Below are positions 29,001 through 37,288 of a stretch of DNA of 64,000 nt, piece after piece. Source of the stretch: an uncultured Prevotella sp. Lineage in GTDB: Bacteria; Bacteroidota; Bacteroidia; Bacteroidales; Bacteroidaceae. Numbering within the stretch: the first letter of the stretch is position 1; the number at the start of each line of letters is the position of its first letter. The position numbers and the translations under genes were made by a program. The notes beneath the pieces were generated by a model. That model was not told the origin of the DNA and ran no database searches. It saw nothing but the letters and a program-made list of their open reading frames with translations. The stretch lies in NCBI GenBank assembly GCA_937907705.1, contig CALCVP010000012.1:21191-85190 (forward strand), read 5' to 3'.

Positions 29001-29521
29001 AATCGCGTAAATTCTCCTTGTGCCAACATTGTGGTACGGCAAAACTGGTTAAAATCCAATCCTATAGCCCCCTTTAATTCCGCCTCTATCTCTTTGTCTT
29101 TGGTAAGGGTATGTCCTGTATCCAGATTGGTAAGTTGTCTGCTTTTGGGTTGTAGATTGCCTGTTACTTTCTTCCTTGCTCGCTGTACAGCCCATGTTGC
29201 CTCATAATGCACTCCATTGCTACCTAAGAAAGTCAGTGTGCTAAATGCTTCGCCCGTATTGCGGCGCATCAATTGTCGGGGATCACTGATGTCTATTGCT
29301 TTTTCACCGTCTGCTGTTTTACCTTGCATTTTGGTACTATCCATTCTTGGCGTGTCTGCATATAGTGCCAAGCAGATAGCATCAAGGATAGTAGATTTGC
29401 CGGCTCCTGTCTTGCCTGTAATCAGAAAAACTTCGCTGCTGGCCAAAGGCTGTGCTTCAAAGTCAATGGTAGCATCTTCAATAGATGCAATGTTGTGTAT
29501 GATTAGTTTTTGAAACTTCAT
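26096..29521 (-). CDS. sbcC: SbcC nuclease subunit (Rad50-like SMC ATPase)
   Basis: A 1141-residue partner of SbcD in the SbcCD exonuclease/hairpin endonuclease that processes DNA ends and palindromes. Walker A GKTGAGKSTILDA at residues ~36-48; long coiled coils; zinc hook CPVC at Cys548-Cys551; second coiled coil; ABC signature TLSGGESFLVSLSLALA (~1035) and Walker B VDTLFIDEGFGTL (~1062). Length and layout are as expected. It starts 30 bases after sbcD. SbcCD limits long perfect inverted repeats in many bacteria, of interest because this window holds several. Confidence 0.97.
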   Translation of the reverse strand: MKFQKLIIHNIASIEDATIDFEAQPLASSEVFLITGKTGAGKSTILDAICLALYADTPRMDSTKMQGKTADGEKAIDISDPRQLMRRNTGEAFSTLTFLGSNGVHYEATWAVQRARKKVTGNLQPKSRQLTNLDTGHTLTKDKEIEAELKGAIGLDFNQFCRTTMLAQGEFTRFLNSKDEEKADILEKITGVDIYSKIGAKVFDVTCQKKQLWEDALQHIKGIRLLSDEEITQKKEVLSQLDFQHKELKAKSDTLTTKYNWIKKFHELNQQLSNAAKAHHVAIEATTNEEFKQKAHKVSTWKATIDARRLFEEMQKAERTKNEQLAKLNNLSKDFATLQGAQLQAKQIIIQIDNECNTIEDFLQKEAERATVYENAQTIANNLSTIDIGRIAIQKNKIDIEKTEQRLQKELIPILNKAKQEAKAAKDHSQETEQNIKNCEEAMTDIRLPQLREQQDKTQELLRKIATAKDRIDILETAKKQHERNSEKLTKQLLSVNNKKEALSKTISLVHDAQLKMNIRKEVLEKQSDTVNKFASTLRLKMKVGDTCPVCCQKITQALPHEDELSALFMSFKKDYETAEQEYKTVSDRQISLQAAIESEWAIYKRDKSVFDNDQSVSLACQKAQEACEACGIKTLHATVSLVLDTMDTKVQAKSNALCTRIKEGETKENQLKLLRKALDTQRKEIDNAKEKVTKAEKSINECKMNIAALEATVKTKETDIHTAAEKVSNLVCSHQWDINWNHQPAAFAQALTAAAKNYNIQLQQQQKLSAKLATAKAIYKNTDEIIKAILQAMPTWKQIEPVQNKTIASIQSYANTLNTAVATIQGLIRTAQRTYNSDKTLLADYLNTHQQVTIGMLQKLCAYTNNDIDSIEALLKKKHDAVIVANTLLANAQKVLAEHQQTKPQIADDDTLSTLTLQITDLEKQLNEITERKGAIHQELKTDQDNKLKQNTLIEDAGKKKIIYQKWSRLNQLIGDATGKRFRTIAQSYVLASLIHSANNYLTTLTNRYTLKVIPGTFVITLEDAYQGFVARAASTLSGGESFLVSLSLALALSDIDQKLCVDTLFIDEGFGTLSGEPLQNAINTLRSLHTKAGRHVGIISHVEELRERIPVQIQVNQEGNNSSSKVEIVSDISFSSPQK

Positions 29522-29551
29522 AATTGTCTTTTTCGTTGGATGCTTAAAGAT

Positions 29552-30721
29552 CTATTTCTCTTGACGTGAGTCTGTGTTGACCATTTCAACCACTTCGTTG
29601 AAAAGGCTTTTCATTTCGTCATCAAAAGCTATATTTACATCTTTGGCATAGCGTTGTGCTATGTCGATAGGAGCTTCCGACTGAAACTCTTGTACGGTAA
29701 GCAGATGCAAATCAGCCTTCTTCTGTGCTTTTCGCCTAGCATTGATATAGCAGAAACGGCATTGCTTGCCTTCGGTTAGTGCTTGTGCTTCGGCATGGGC
29801 TTCTACTGGCAAAAAGTTGTCTATTTCTACATTCAGCCGGATATAAGCAGGTATGTCGTCAGGAAAGCTTTTCAATAGTGCTTTTGCTGTTTCCCATGTA
29901 GCCATGCCTGTGGCCGGCAGCGATACCAGTGGACGAGGATTAGCTATTTCTATTTTTCTTATAGTGGGCAAATCACCGTGTTTGTTGATTTCGACCATAC
30001 TTACGGAATGGGCATAACACTCATCAAAACTGATAGCTATTGGTGAACCACTGTATCGCACATTATGCTTGCCAGTATGTACAAATTGTTCATGATGAAT
30101 GTGCCCAAGCGCCAAGTAGTCATAGCCTTTGCCCATTTGTTGAATGTCTAAGGTGTCTATGCCACCCACGCTGTATTCTGTAGCATGGTCATGCCCGGTA
30201 AAATCACATCCTTTTACTGTAGTGTGAGCAGTGAGTATTACAGGTTGATTATCTTTGTTCTTTTCCCTTACAATATCAAGTAGCTGTTGGAAAAAATCTG
30301 TTGGAATATTACGTTCATTGGCATACGGTACCGCTATGATATAGCCTTTGTCTTTCACTGCAATGATATGCTCTTCCATATTTTCTTTGTTCAAGTTGCC
30401 TATGGTGTATACATTAAGTGTCTTCCATGGTGTACTGAATATTTCATGCTTGCTGCCACTGTCGTGGTTGCCTGCTGTAATGACAATTGTCATAGACGGG
30501 TTGGCTTGATGGATATTTACCAGTGCATTGGTAAAAAGCGTCTGCACTGCTGCTGAAGGTTGTGGCGTATGGTATACATCGCCACAGAGCAGAAATACAT
30601 CAGGCTGTTCTGCTCTGACAATATCTGCCATTTGTTGTAGCATAGCTGTTTGCTCTGCTGTCCTGTCATAGTTGTAAAGCATGTGGCCAAGATGCCAATC
30701 GCTTGTATGGAGTATCTTCAT
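29552..30721 (-). CDS. sbcD: SbcD nuclease subunit (Mre11-like)
   Basis: About 389 residues from MKILHTSDWHLGH (30721), the canonical SbcD start; an upstream ATG at 30757 would add 12 residues not seen in the family. Metallophosphoesterase motifs: SDWHLGH (residues 7-13), LLCGDVYH (~47), VITAGNHDSG (~82), AHTTVKG and LGHIHHEQ (~200). It forms the nuclease head with SbcC. A possible -7 box TACTTTTG lies on the minus strand at 30802-30809. Confidence 0.96.
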   Translation of the reverse strand: MKILHTSDWHLGHMLYNYDRTAEQTAMLQQMADIVRAEQPDVFLLCGDVYHTPQPSAAVQTLFTNALVNIHQANPSMTIVITAGNHDSGSKHEIFSTPWKTLNVYTIGNLNKENMEEHIIAVKDKGYIIAVPYANERNIPTDFFQQLLDIVREKNKDNQPVILTAHTTVKGCDFTGHDHATEYSVGGIDTLDIQQMGKGYDYLALGHIHHEQFVHTGKHNVRYSGSPIAISFDECYAHSVSMVEINKHGDLPTIRKIEIANPRPLVSLPATGMATWETAKALLKSFPDDIPAYIRLNVEIDNFLPVEAHAEAQALTEGKQCRFCYINARRKAQKKADLHLLTVQEFQSEAPIDIAQRYAKDVNIAFDDEMKSLFNEVVEMVNTDSRQEK

Positions 30722-30855
30722 GATGATAGGAAGAATGTTTATTACCGTAAATTGCATACTGAAAGTCTTGATCAGATAAATGGGGATAAGGCTTTCTTCT
30801 ACAAAAGTAATGAGATTTAGCGAAAAAACAGCAATGACAGAGTGAAATTCATGAT

Positions 30856-30867
30856 GAACACCTACTT
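30856..30867. repeat. Half-copy of the dispersed repeat end
   Basis: GAACACCTACTT, the 3' terminal word of the dispersed element, upstream of sbcD and beside the decayed two-component region. Confidence 0.4.
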
Positions 30868-30929
30868 CTTATAATAGAATTGCAAAAGATGCTCCACTGG
30901 CTAAAGTATTCATCCACTCTTTACTGGCT

Positions 30930-31169
30930 TTATTCTGTGAGGGCAGCCAAATTATAGTCCAAGAAGAATCTTATACCATAGTTTTCTGTTGCTTTGAAAG
31001 TAAAAGACACTCCATTTCCAAAGCAAGCTCTATTCCTTGCAGGTATAATAAACAAAATGGTTACATAAACAACAAACTGTGTCATGGATTGGTGCAAGAG
31101 GTTGTGCAGCTTTTTATCGTCTTTTTTGTTAGGTCTTTTGCTCATGCTTCTTTTATAGCCCATACCATA
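30930..31169 (-). pseudogene. In-frame continuation of response regulator and remnant of a membrane protein
   Basis: After the TAG that ends the response regulator (31170-31172) the same frame continues YGMGYKRS, which is the missing last strand of an OmpR-type winged helix, and stays open to 30930. The remainder has a basic KRPNKKDDKK, then KLHNLLHQSMTQFVVYVTILFI, like the amino terminus of a sensor kinase with its first membrane helix, then an unrelated tail (FTFKATENYGIRFFLDYN) lacking any kinase motif. I read it as debris of a deleted kinase, probably joined to other sequence. No RBS or promoter is evident for it. Confidence 0.5.
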
Positions 31170-31817
31170 CTACACATTTCGTATGCAGTCCTTGCATCCT
31201 GTGGCAGCCAATTTTGCTTTTAGGTTTTTGATGTGTGTATAGACAAAGTCATAATTATCCATCATGTCTGCCATCTCGCCACTGAGGTGCTCAGCCAAAG
31301 CACTTTTAGATATTACACGGTCTTGGTTGCCAATAAAAAATATCAGTAGCTCGTATTCTGATTTTGTCAGCACTACGGGCACATTGCTTACCATAACCGA
31401 TTTGTCGAGAAGGTTTATTCTTATGCCGTTGCTTTCGATGAAATTGCTTGCCGAAAAGTCGCGCCGCCTTATCACGGCAAATATGCGCATGCTCAGTTCT
31501 GCCAAATGAAAAGGTTTGGCGAGACAGTTGTCTGCTCCGATTTGTAGTCCTTTCACCTTATCGTCAAGTGAATCTTTTGCCGACAAGATAATTACTCCCA
31601 CAGGATAGTGTCCCTTGCGTATATCGCGCAGGAGGTCGAGTCCATTGCCTCCAGATAACATCAGGTCAAGCAGTATGCAGTCGTAGCTGTAGACATTTAC
31701 TTTCATGTGTGCTTCATCAAAGGTAAAAGCCTGTTCACACAGATATTTCTCACCGTTCAGATAGCTTACAATGCTGTCTGAAAGTTTGTGTTCGTCTTCT
31801 ATTGTCAGCATTTTCAT
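31170..31817 (-). CDS. OmpR/PhoB-family response regulator, truncated at C-terminus
   Basis: A 215-residue two-component regulator. Receiver domain: EDE acidic pocket (residues 7-9), phospho-acceptor Asp51 in CILLDLML, Ser79, and Lys101 in LAKPFH. Winged-helix domain from ~125 with LTKSEYELLIFFI and VYTHIKNLKAKL, the DNA-recognition helix. The family normally ends with VYGxGYKL; here it stops at CIRNV with TAG, and YGMGYK follows in frame after the stop. The loss of this strand could impair DNA binding. No histidine kinase remains next to it. Upstream EamA gene ends 13 bases before the start, so they may share a transcript. Confidence 0.85.
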   Translation of the reverse strand: MKMLTIEDEHKLSDSIVSYLNGEKYLCEQAFTFDEAHMKVNVYSYDCILLDLMLSGGNGLDLLRDIRKGHYPVGVIILSAKDSLDDKVKGLQIGADNCLAKPFHLAELSMRIFAVIRRRDFSASNFIESNGIRINLLDKSVMVSNVPVVLTKSEYELLIFFIGNQDRVISKSALAEHLSGEMADMMDNYDFVYTHIKNLKAKLAATGCKDCIRNV

Positions 31818-31829
31818 CCTTTTATTATT

Positions 31830-32246
31830 TTACTTATAAAGCATTATGATGCTGCCTGCCGTTATGAGCAATGCCCCGATAATGACCTTGCCATTGACAG
31901 GCTCCTTGAGAAATAAGAATGAGAGGCAGATAGTGATGACTACACTTAACTTGTCGACAGGAGCCACATGTGCCACATCCCCAATTTGCAAAGCTTTGAA
32001 ATAAAATAGCCACGACAATCCTGTTGCTGCTCCTGAAAGAATCAGAAACAGCCATGTATGGCTGGGTATGTATTTTGCTTCACTTACATGGTTGCCTGCT
32101 AAAGCAATACCCCATGTTATGAAAAGTATAATGGTGGTACGGACAGCTGTGGCAAGATCCGAATTGATGTCTTTCACTCCCATCTTGGCGAAGATTGTTG
32201 TCAATGCAGCAAAGAAGGCTGAAAGTAATGCGTAATACTTCCACAT
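31830..32246 (-). CDS. EamA/DMT-type small membrane transporter
   Basis: A 138-residue inner-membrane protein with five predicted hydrophobic helices. The half-size EamA domain is recognisable: ALLSAFFAALTTIFAKMGVK at the start, GLSWLFYFKALQIGDVAHVAPVDKLS in the middle (~80-105) and FLFLKEPVNGKVIIGALLITAG at the end. Single-EamA members are thought to work as dimers; the substrate is unknown. A minus-strand -7 box TAACTTTG lies at 32276-32283. Confidence 0.9.
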   Translation of the reverse strand: MWKYYALLSAFFAALTTIFAKMGVKDINSDLATAVRTTIILFITWGIALAGNHVSEAKYIPSHTWLFLILSGAATGLSWLFYFKALQIGDVAHVAPVDKLSVVITICLSFLFLKEPVNGKVIIGALLITAGSIIMLYK

Positions 32247-32323
32247 GTTTTACAGAATTATTTCTAAATATAACGCAAAGTTATGCAATAAAATTGTGAA
32301 AAGTTTGAAGATAATAAAGTATT

Positions 32324-32361
32324 TAAGTAGGTGATCAAAATTAACTTTGAACGCCTACTTA
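32324..32361. repeat. Dispersed intergenic repeat, short copy
   Basis: A 38-base element made of both ends only: TAAGTAGGTGATC and TTTGAACGCCTACTTAA, with the middle of the full element missing. Near-perfect inverted ends. Confidence 0.7.
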
Positions 32362-32543
32362 ATCAAAATTGCACACTTTCTTGTTTGTTTACAAAAACAG
32401 AGCCTTTAATGCGTTAAAGCAGCCTTCTTTCTGCGTGAAAAGATAATTGGTGCAAAATAACCATAGTTTTCGTGTGCAAATATAAATGGCTATTATACAA
32501 ACTGTTATCAGTATTTTGATAAAAATGTGCAGTTTTTCTTGGT

Positions 32544-32657
32544 ATAAAGCAGTGCTTTATTTTTGTAAACCTATGCTTTATGAGCCAAAATCATATCTGT
32601 GGCATGTAAAAAACAGTGCTTTTGGAGACAGAAAGCACTGCTTTTACCTTCTAAAAG
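32544..32657. repeat. Cluster of AAAGCA/TGCTTT palindromes
   Basis: ATAAAGCAGTGCTTTAT is a perfect 17-base palindrome (32544-32560); CAGTGCTTT (32614-32622) pairs with AAAGCACTG (32632-32640); CTTTT/AAAAG follow at 32641-32657. Between them TTTGTAAACCTATGCTTTA (32562-32580) recurs with few changes at 46182-46200. Confidence 0.6.
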
Positions 32658-32936
32658 CGGTGAAAACGCAGATAAATGGCTGTATAGAACAGTGATGGGT
32701 GCTGCTCAACTTGTCTAAATTTATCTACTTTATGCTTTTGCTTTGTTGAGAAATTTGCTTGCACACTGTACGAAAATACCTTTTAAAAGAAATAGAATAG
32801 CTACTTCAAATGCTTTCAACTCGCAATGCTTTCTATAAATTATTTGGCTTTAAATTTAGGATAAGTTTGCGCATTTTATTTATTTTGACGATTTTTGTAG
32901 AAAAGTTATGTTGAACGAAATAGATATGCAGAAGCA

Positions 32937-33242
32937 ATGGAACCAAAGTTTGTTGTTACACTTGATGGATATTTGCGTATTGGTCATGTCTGTATGCATA
33001 AAGATTTGCTTTTGCCTGATGATGTTTGCATAGGCGGAGGCTTTTGGGAAGTTGATGAGGCAGGGCATCAACTCTTGCTCTCAGGAAAGTCTTATGACTA
33101 TGGTAAACCTAAATGGACTTTTATAGACAGCAAACTTTATGTGCCTAAAATGTATCAAGGCCTGTCTATTGTGTATGAAGGAGATGTCTGGATAGAGTAT
33201 TATAATGTGTCAGAACAACTGAATATACATTATTATGAATAG
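32937..33242 (+). CDS. Small conserved hypothetical protein (101 aa)
   Basis: A 101-residue soluble protein, probably beta-rich (FVVTLDGYLRIGHVCMHKDLL, CIGGGFW, LLSGKSYDYGKPKW). I have a general memory of such proteins in Bacteroidales, but no named family or function. No signal peptide. A dispersed repeat begins at its stop codon. Coding appearance is good: open from the only ATG, with ordinary codon use. Confidence 0.7.
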   Translation: MEPKFVVTLDGYLRIGHVCMHKDLLLPDDVCIGGGFWEVDEAGHQLLLSGKSYDYGKPKWTFIDSKLYVPKMYQGLSIVYEGDVWIEYYNVSEQLNIHYYE

Positions 33243-33342
33243 ATGTTCAGAATTAAATTAAACAGAAAGTGCAAGATTGTGTAAGCGTATCTCTTTATCT
33301 TATCGACTTCATATATGCGATTAATTTAGAACACCTACTTAA
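33240..33342 (+). repeat. Dispersed intergenic repeat, full copy 2
   Basis: Begins at the TAG of the 101-aa gene (5' end degenerate: TAGATGTTCAGAATTAAATT) and ends GAACACCTACTTAA. It contains GTATCTCTTTATCTTATCG and the TTCATATAT block at 33308 shared with copies 1 and 4. Confidence 0.75.
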
Positions 33343-33459
33343 CCCTTAGAAAAAAGATGAAATAAAATAAATTTTTGTCCAAGACATTTATTTTATGCAT
33401 CTGTTGTGCAGTTATCTGATAAATATTTTATATTTTTGAATTATAAAAACAAAAATAAT

Positions 33460-35571
33460 ATGAAAAGCAAACTTGTAATGGCTATGGCTATAGGATTTAC
33501 AGCCTTGTCTGTATCAGCCCAGCATCTAACATATCCTGAGGCTCCGCATGATGCAACAGTAGACACCTATTTTGGTGAGAAAGTGTCAGATATGTTTCGC
33601 CCGTTGGAAGATGATAATAGTGAGGCTGCGAGTAATTGGGTAAAGGCAGAAAATAAGCTTACCCGTTCGTATCTTGACAATATGCCACAGCGTGCGGCAT
33701 ATTTGAAACGATTAAAGCAAGTGTCTAACTATGAGAAAGTTTACGCTCCTTTCTTTGAGCACGGCAAGTGGTATGTCTATCGCAATGATGGCTTGCAGAA
33801 CCAAGCTGTGCTTTATCAGATGGATAAGCTTGGTGGCGAGCAGCATGTGTTTCTTGATCCTAACAGGCTCAGTACTGATGGCACCGTTGCATTGAAAAGT
33901 ATCTCTTTTTCTCATGACGGCAAATACTTTGCTTATGTCATATCCCGCAATGGCTCTGATTGGGAAGAAATATATGTCAAAGATGTTGCCACAGGTACAA
34001 TGCTTGACGATCATATCATTTGGGCTAAGTTTACCTCTGCTGCATGGAAAGGTGATGGCTTCTATTATAGTGCTTATGACGCCCCCGAAAAAGGGCATGA
34101 AACATCAGCAAAAAATTCTATTCAAAAGGTTTATTATCATAAGCTTGGTACCTCTCAGAGTGCAGACAAGCTTTTTTACCAGAACCCTGCTTGTCCTCTC
34201 CGCTTTTATAGTGTTGATGTAAATAGGGAAGAAACAATGATGTTTCTTTATGAATCGGGCATGGATCAAGGTGTAAATCTGTTTGTACGTGACCTAAGAG
34301 AGCCGGATGCCCAGTTTGTTCAGATGACAGGAGATGCGTCTAAGGATTATGAACCTCTTGAAACTATTGGCGACTCTATCATAATCAAGACCAATGCAGG
34401 AGCAGAACGCTATCGACTGATGGTGGCAAACATACATCAACCTGGCTATCAAGACTGGACAGAGTTAGTGCCAGAAGCAGATGCTGTGCTGGACGACATA
34501 GCTTTTGCTGATCATGATAAGATGGCACTTACTTATATGAAAGATAATTGTAGTGAGTCTTTTTTGTATGACGTTACAGGCAAACGCTTGGCAGAGATAA
34601 ATTTGCCAGGTGTAGGAAATGTGTCGTTTATGGGTAAACGCGAACGCTCCGAGTGCTTCTATCTATATACATCTTATACAGTTCCTACTACGGTATATCG
34701 CTATGATATAGCCACAGGAAAAAGTAGTATCTTCAGTCAGCCAAAAGTTAATTTTAAGACTTCGGACTATGTAAGTGAGAAGCATTGGTATACAAGTAAA
34801 GATGGTACACGCATTCCCATTTTCCTCACCTATAAGAAAGGTCTGAAGAAAAACGGAAAAACCCCTGTACTGATGTATGGTTATGGCGGTTTTAACATTA
34901 CTGTTCCTCCTGCTTTCTCTGTCATGCGCTTGCCCTATCTTGAGAGTGGTGGTATTTATGCTTATGTAGTTCTTCGTGGTGGAGGCGAGTATGGCGAAGC
35001 TTGGCATCTTGCCGGTACCAAATTGCAGAAGCAAAATGTCTTTGACGATTTTATCTCTGCCGCAGAGTGGCTGATGCAAAACAAATACACAGATAAAGAG
35101 CATCTGGCCATTATGGGGGGCAGCAATGGAGGATTGCTTGTCGGTGCATGTATGACACAGCGTCCTGATTTATTTAAAGTATGCATACCGCAAGTAGGTG
35201 TGATGGATATGCTTCGCTATCATAAGTTTACGATAGGTTGGAACTGGGCACCTGATTATGGAACAAGCGAAGATTCAAAAGAAATGTTTGAATATTTGAA
35301 AGGCTATTCTCCATTGCATAACGTTCGAAACGGTGTCAGCTATCCTGCTACATTAGTAACAACTGCTGATCATGATGACCGTGTAGTTCCTGCACATTCT
35401 TTCAAGTTTGCAGCAGCATTGCAGCATTGCCAGTCTGGCACAGCACCGGTTCTTATTAGTATTGGCAGTAAGGCTGGCCATGGTGGAGGTAAGCCATTGT
35501 CGAAACAAATGGAAGAGGCAGCCGATATTTACGGATTTATAATGTATCAGATGGGTGTGAAGGTGAAGTAA
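33460..35571 (+). CDS. Secreted prolyl oligopeptidase (S9A family)
   Basis: Serine peptidase that cleaves short peptides after proline. The start at 33460 gives a signal peptide (MKSKLVMAMAIGFTALSVSAQ); the frame reaches 33406 but those residues are unlike a leader. Order: beta-propeller (residues ~70-420) and alpha/beta hydrolase domain with Ser555 in MGGSNGGLL, Asp640 in DHDDRVVP and His674 in AGHGGGK, the catalytic triad. About 704 residues, normal for the family. A possible -7 box TATTTTTG is at 33431-33438. It is followed by a strong terminator. Confidence 0.95.
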   Translation: MKSKLVMAMAIGFTALSVSAQHLTYPEAPHDATVDTYFGEKVSDMFRPLEDDNSEAASNWVKAENKLTRSYLDNMPQRAAYLKRLKQVSNYEKVYAPFFEHGKWYVYRNDGLQNQAVLYQMDKLGGEQHVFLDPNRLSTDGTVALKSISFSHDGKYFAYVISRNGSDWEEIYVKDVATGTMLDDHIIWAKFTSAAWKGDGFYYSAYDAPEKGHETSAKNSIQKVYYHKLGTSQSADKLFYQNPACPLRFYSVDVNREETMMFLYESGMDQGVNLFVRDLREPDAQFVQMTGDASKDYEPLETIGDSIIIKTNAGAERYRLMVANIHQPGYQDWTELVPEADAVLDDIAFADHDKMALTYMKDNCSESFLYDVTGKRLAEINLPGVGNVSFMGKRERSECFYLYTSYTVPTTVYRYDIATGKSSIFSQPKVNFKTSDYVSEKHWYTSKDGTRIPIFLTYKKGLKKNGKTPVLMYGYGGFNITVPPAFSVMRLPYLESGGIYAYVVLRGGGEYGEAWHLAGTKLQKQNVFDDFISAAEWLMQNKYTDKEHLAIMGGSNGGLLVGACMTQRPDLFKVCIPQVGVMDMLRYHKFTIGWNWAPDYGTSEDSKEMFEYLKGYSPLHNVRNGVSYPATLVTTADHDDRVVPAHSFKFAAALQHCQSGTAPVLISIGSKAGHGGGKPLSKQMEEAADIYGFIMYQMGVKVK

Positions 35572-35625
35572 ACAATCGACAGGTGCAAAATGTTGATGGT
35601 GTGTCATAAGCTTCAGCCAACACTC

Positions 35626-35690
35626 AACATAAACAAGACTCGCAACGTTAGAGCATTTTTATTGAAGTTGCGAGTCTTGTTTATGTTTTC
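35626..35690 (+). terminator. Strong hairpin terminator after prolyl oligopeptidase
   Basis: A perfect 21-base inverted repeat (35626-35646 and 35667-35687; outer word AACATAAACA, inner word CTCGCAAC) around a 20-base loop, then TTTC. Unusually long and perfect for a terminator. Confidence 0.85.
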
Positions 35691-35783
35691 TTAAGCCCAA
35701 TTCAAACATAGCTCATATTACATTCAATGGGGTAAAAACGATGTTTCGTTAACATGCCCATCATGCATAATCTTTTTGCAAAG

Positions 35784-35815
35784 TTGGCATTTTTCTGATA
35801 TTTATCGTAAATTTG
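35784..35815 (+). promoter_or_regulatory. Bacteroidetes promoter of DUF4861 gene
   Basis: TTGG at 35784-35787, a 20-base spacer and TAAATTTG at 35808-35815; transcription would start ~20 bases before the ATG at 35842, supporting that start over 35776. Confidence 0.7.
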
Positions 35816-35841
35816 CACGGAAAATAAATTTATATCAAACT

Positions 35842-37071
35842 ATGCAGAAAAGACTATCTACACTTCTGATTTGTTCATTGGTATCAGTAGCTGCTGTTTC
35901 TGCCGACAAAGATTTGACGGTAACAGTGGCTAATCATACAGGAATGGACAAAACTAACGAGCCCATTGTGCTAAAAGTAAATAAGTATGGTATGGAGGTA
36001 ACTTCTGCCTTGGTAACATTGGATGGTAAAGAGATACCGTGTCAGTTGGATGATATGGATAGAGACGGTGTCTCTGACGAATTGTGCTTCCTGACAGATA
36101 TTACCAAGAAGAATATGCAGACATTCAAGGTAACTCTTTCAGATACAGGTAAGCCACGTGTGTATTCTCCCAAGACTTATGCAGAGCTGATGGTGTTGAA
36201 TCGTAAGGTGAAAATAAAGAACAAGCAAGATCTCTATCTCTCAGAGATGACAGTAGAGAAGGGCGTTAACCCGTATCAGCAAATGAATCATCATGGGGTG
36301 GCTTTTGAAAACGAGCTGCTTTGCATGCGTGTGTATTTTGACCATCGGCAGACAGTGGACCTGTATGGTAAAATAAGCAAGCGGTTAGAGCTGAAAGATA
36401 CTCAGTTTTATCCTGATGCAGAACAAAAGGCCAATGGCTATGGTGATGATGTATTGTGGGTAGGAACTTCTTATGGCTTGGGAGCCTTGAGAGGTTGGAA
36501 TGGTACCAAACAGACAATGTTGAATGATGTAGACCGCAGGTCGCAAAGAGTTATTGCAAGCGGTCCGCTGAGAACGATTGTAGAGATAGAAGATCGCGGA
36601 TGGACGCAAGATGGCGGTAATGAAACAGTGGATATGACAACCCGCTATATTTTGTATGCAGGGCATAGAGACTGTGATGTAAATGTATGGTTCAGAAAGC
36701 CTACATATAGCCTGTATTCTACAGGATTGGTCAATGTAAAAGGCTCTGATGAGTATAGCAATAAAAATGGCATACGCGGATGTTGGGGTACAGATTGGCC
36801 TGTAGCATTAAAAGATACGGCCAACCATAAGCGTGAAACAGTAGGTTTGGGCATATATATTCCAAAGCAGTATATCGTAAGTGAGGAAAAGGCCGATGCT
36901 GATGAATATACTTTTGTGATAAAACCTCAAGGCACTTCACTAAACTATAAGATAACATATTGCAGCGCTAATGAGAATTTTGGCTATCATTCAAAGAAAG
37001 AGTGGTTTCAGTATTTGAAAGAGTGGGAAGAGCAACTTTCCAAGCCGCTTGTTGTAACTGTAAGTGAATAA
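35842..37071 (+). CDS. Secreted DUF4861 protein
   Basis: A 409-residue exported protein; start at MQKRLSTLLICSL (35842) gives a signal peptide ending near AVSADK. The body fits DUF4861, a family found in Bacteroidetes glycan and pectin loci: LVTLDGKEIPCQLDDMDRDGVSDELCF near the start, HHGVAFENELLCMRVYFD (~155), and MTTRYILYAGHRDCDV with WFRKP (~270). No catalytic residues are established to my knowledge. Its convergent neighbour is the hexuronate gene uxaB, consistent with a link to uronic-acid-containing substrates, but this is inference. Confidence 0.82.
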   Translation: MQKRLSTLLICSLVSVAAVSADKDLTVTVANHTGMDKTNEPIVLKVNKYGMEVTSALVTLDGKEIPCQLDDMDRDGVSDELCFLTDITKKNMQTFKVTLSDTGKPRVYSPKTYAELMVLNRKVKIKNKQDLYLSEMTVEKGVNPYQQMNHHGVAFENELLCMRVYFDHRQTVDLYGKISKRLELKDTQFYPDAEQKANGYGDDVLWVGTSYGLGALRGWNGTKQTMLNDVDRRSQRVIASGPLRTIVEIEDRGWTQDGGNETVDMTTRYILYAGHRDCDVNVWFRKPTYSLYSTGLVNVKGSDEYSNKNGIRGCWGTDWPVALKDTANHKRETVGLGIYIPKQYIVSEEKADADEYTFVIKPQGTSLNYKITYCSANENFGYHSKKEWFQYLKEWEEQLSKPLVVTVSE

Positions 37072-37090
37072 GCAAAATGCAGTCAATGAC

Positions 37091-37186
37091 TTGACGTAGC
37101 AAGAGGTATCCATATCCAAAATACTGGCATAGCGAATGCTTTGCTGGAACTATGTAATATTTATTGGATATGTTTTGCTATGTCAA
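37091..37186. repeat. Long imperfect inverted repeat between convergent genes
   Basis: A 21-base arm starting TTGACGTAGCAAG (37091-37111) matches the reverse complement of 37166-37186 at 17 positions, with a 54-base interior that can itself pair in part. It lies just after the DUF4861 stop and may be its terminator or a decayed element. Confidence 0.45.
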
Positions 37187-37219
37187 GATCTATTCTAACA
37201 GGTATGAATGGATATGGAA

Positions 37220-37255
37220 ATAAAATAAGGGCAATATCACAGCGATATTGCCCTT
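37220..37255 (-). terminator. Hairpin terminator of uxaB
   Basis: Perfect 12-base stem AAGGGCAATATC / GATATTGCCCTT (37227-37238 and 37244-37255), 5-base loop; on the minus strand it is followed by ATTTTATTT. Confidence 0.8.
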
Positions 37256-37288
37256 GTAAAATTATTATAAATTATCAAACGTCTGCTG

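Larger units (their letters stand above)
32247..32936. other. 690-base intergenic region with repeats
   Basis: No convincing gene. It holds the EamA -7 box, a short copy of the dispersed repeat (32324-32361) and a cluster of AAAGCA/TGCTTT palindromes (32544-32657). A 69-codon plus-strand frame at 32486-32695 runs through the palindromes and looks non-coding. The rest is AT-rich and featureless. Confidence 0.5.

Noticed and set aside
32486..32695. 69-codon plus-strand frame
   Set aside because: Made largely of the AAAGCA/TGCTTT palindromes; repeat sequence rather than gene.
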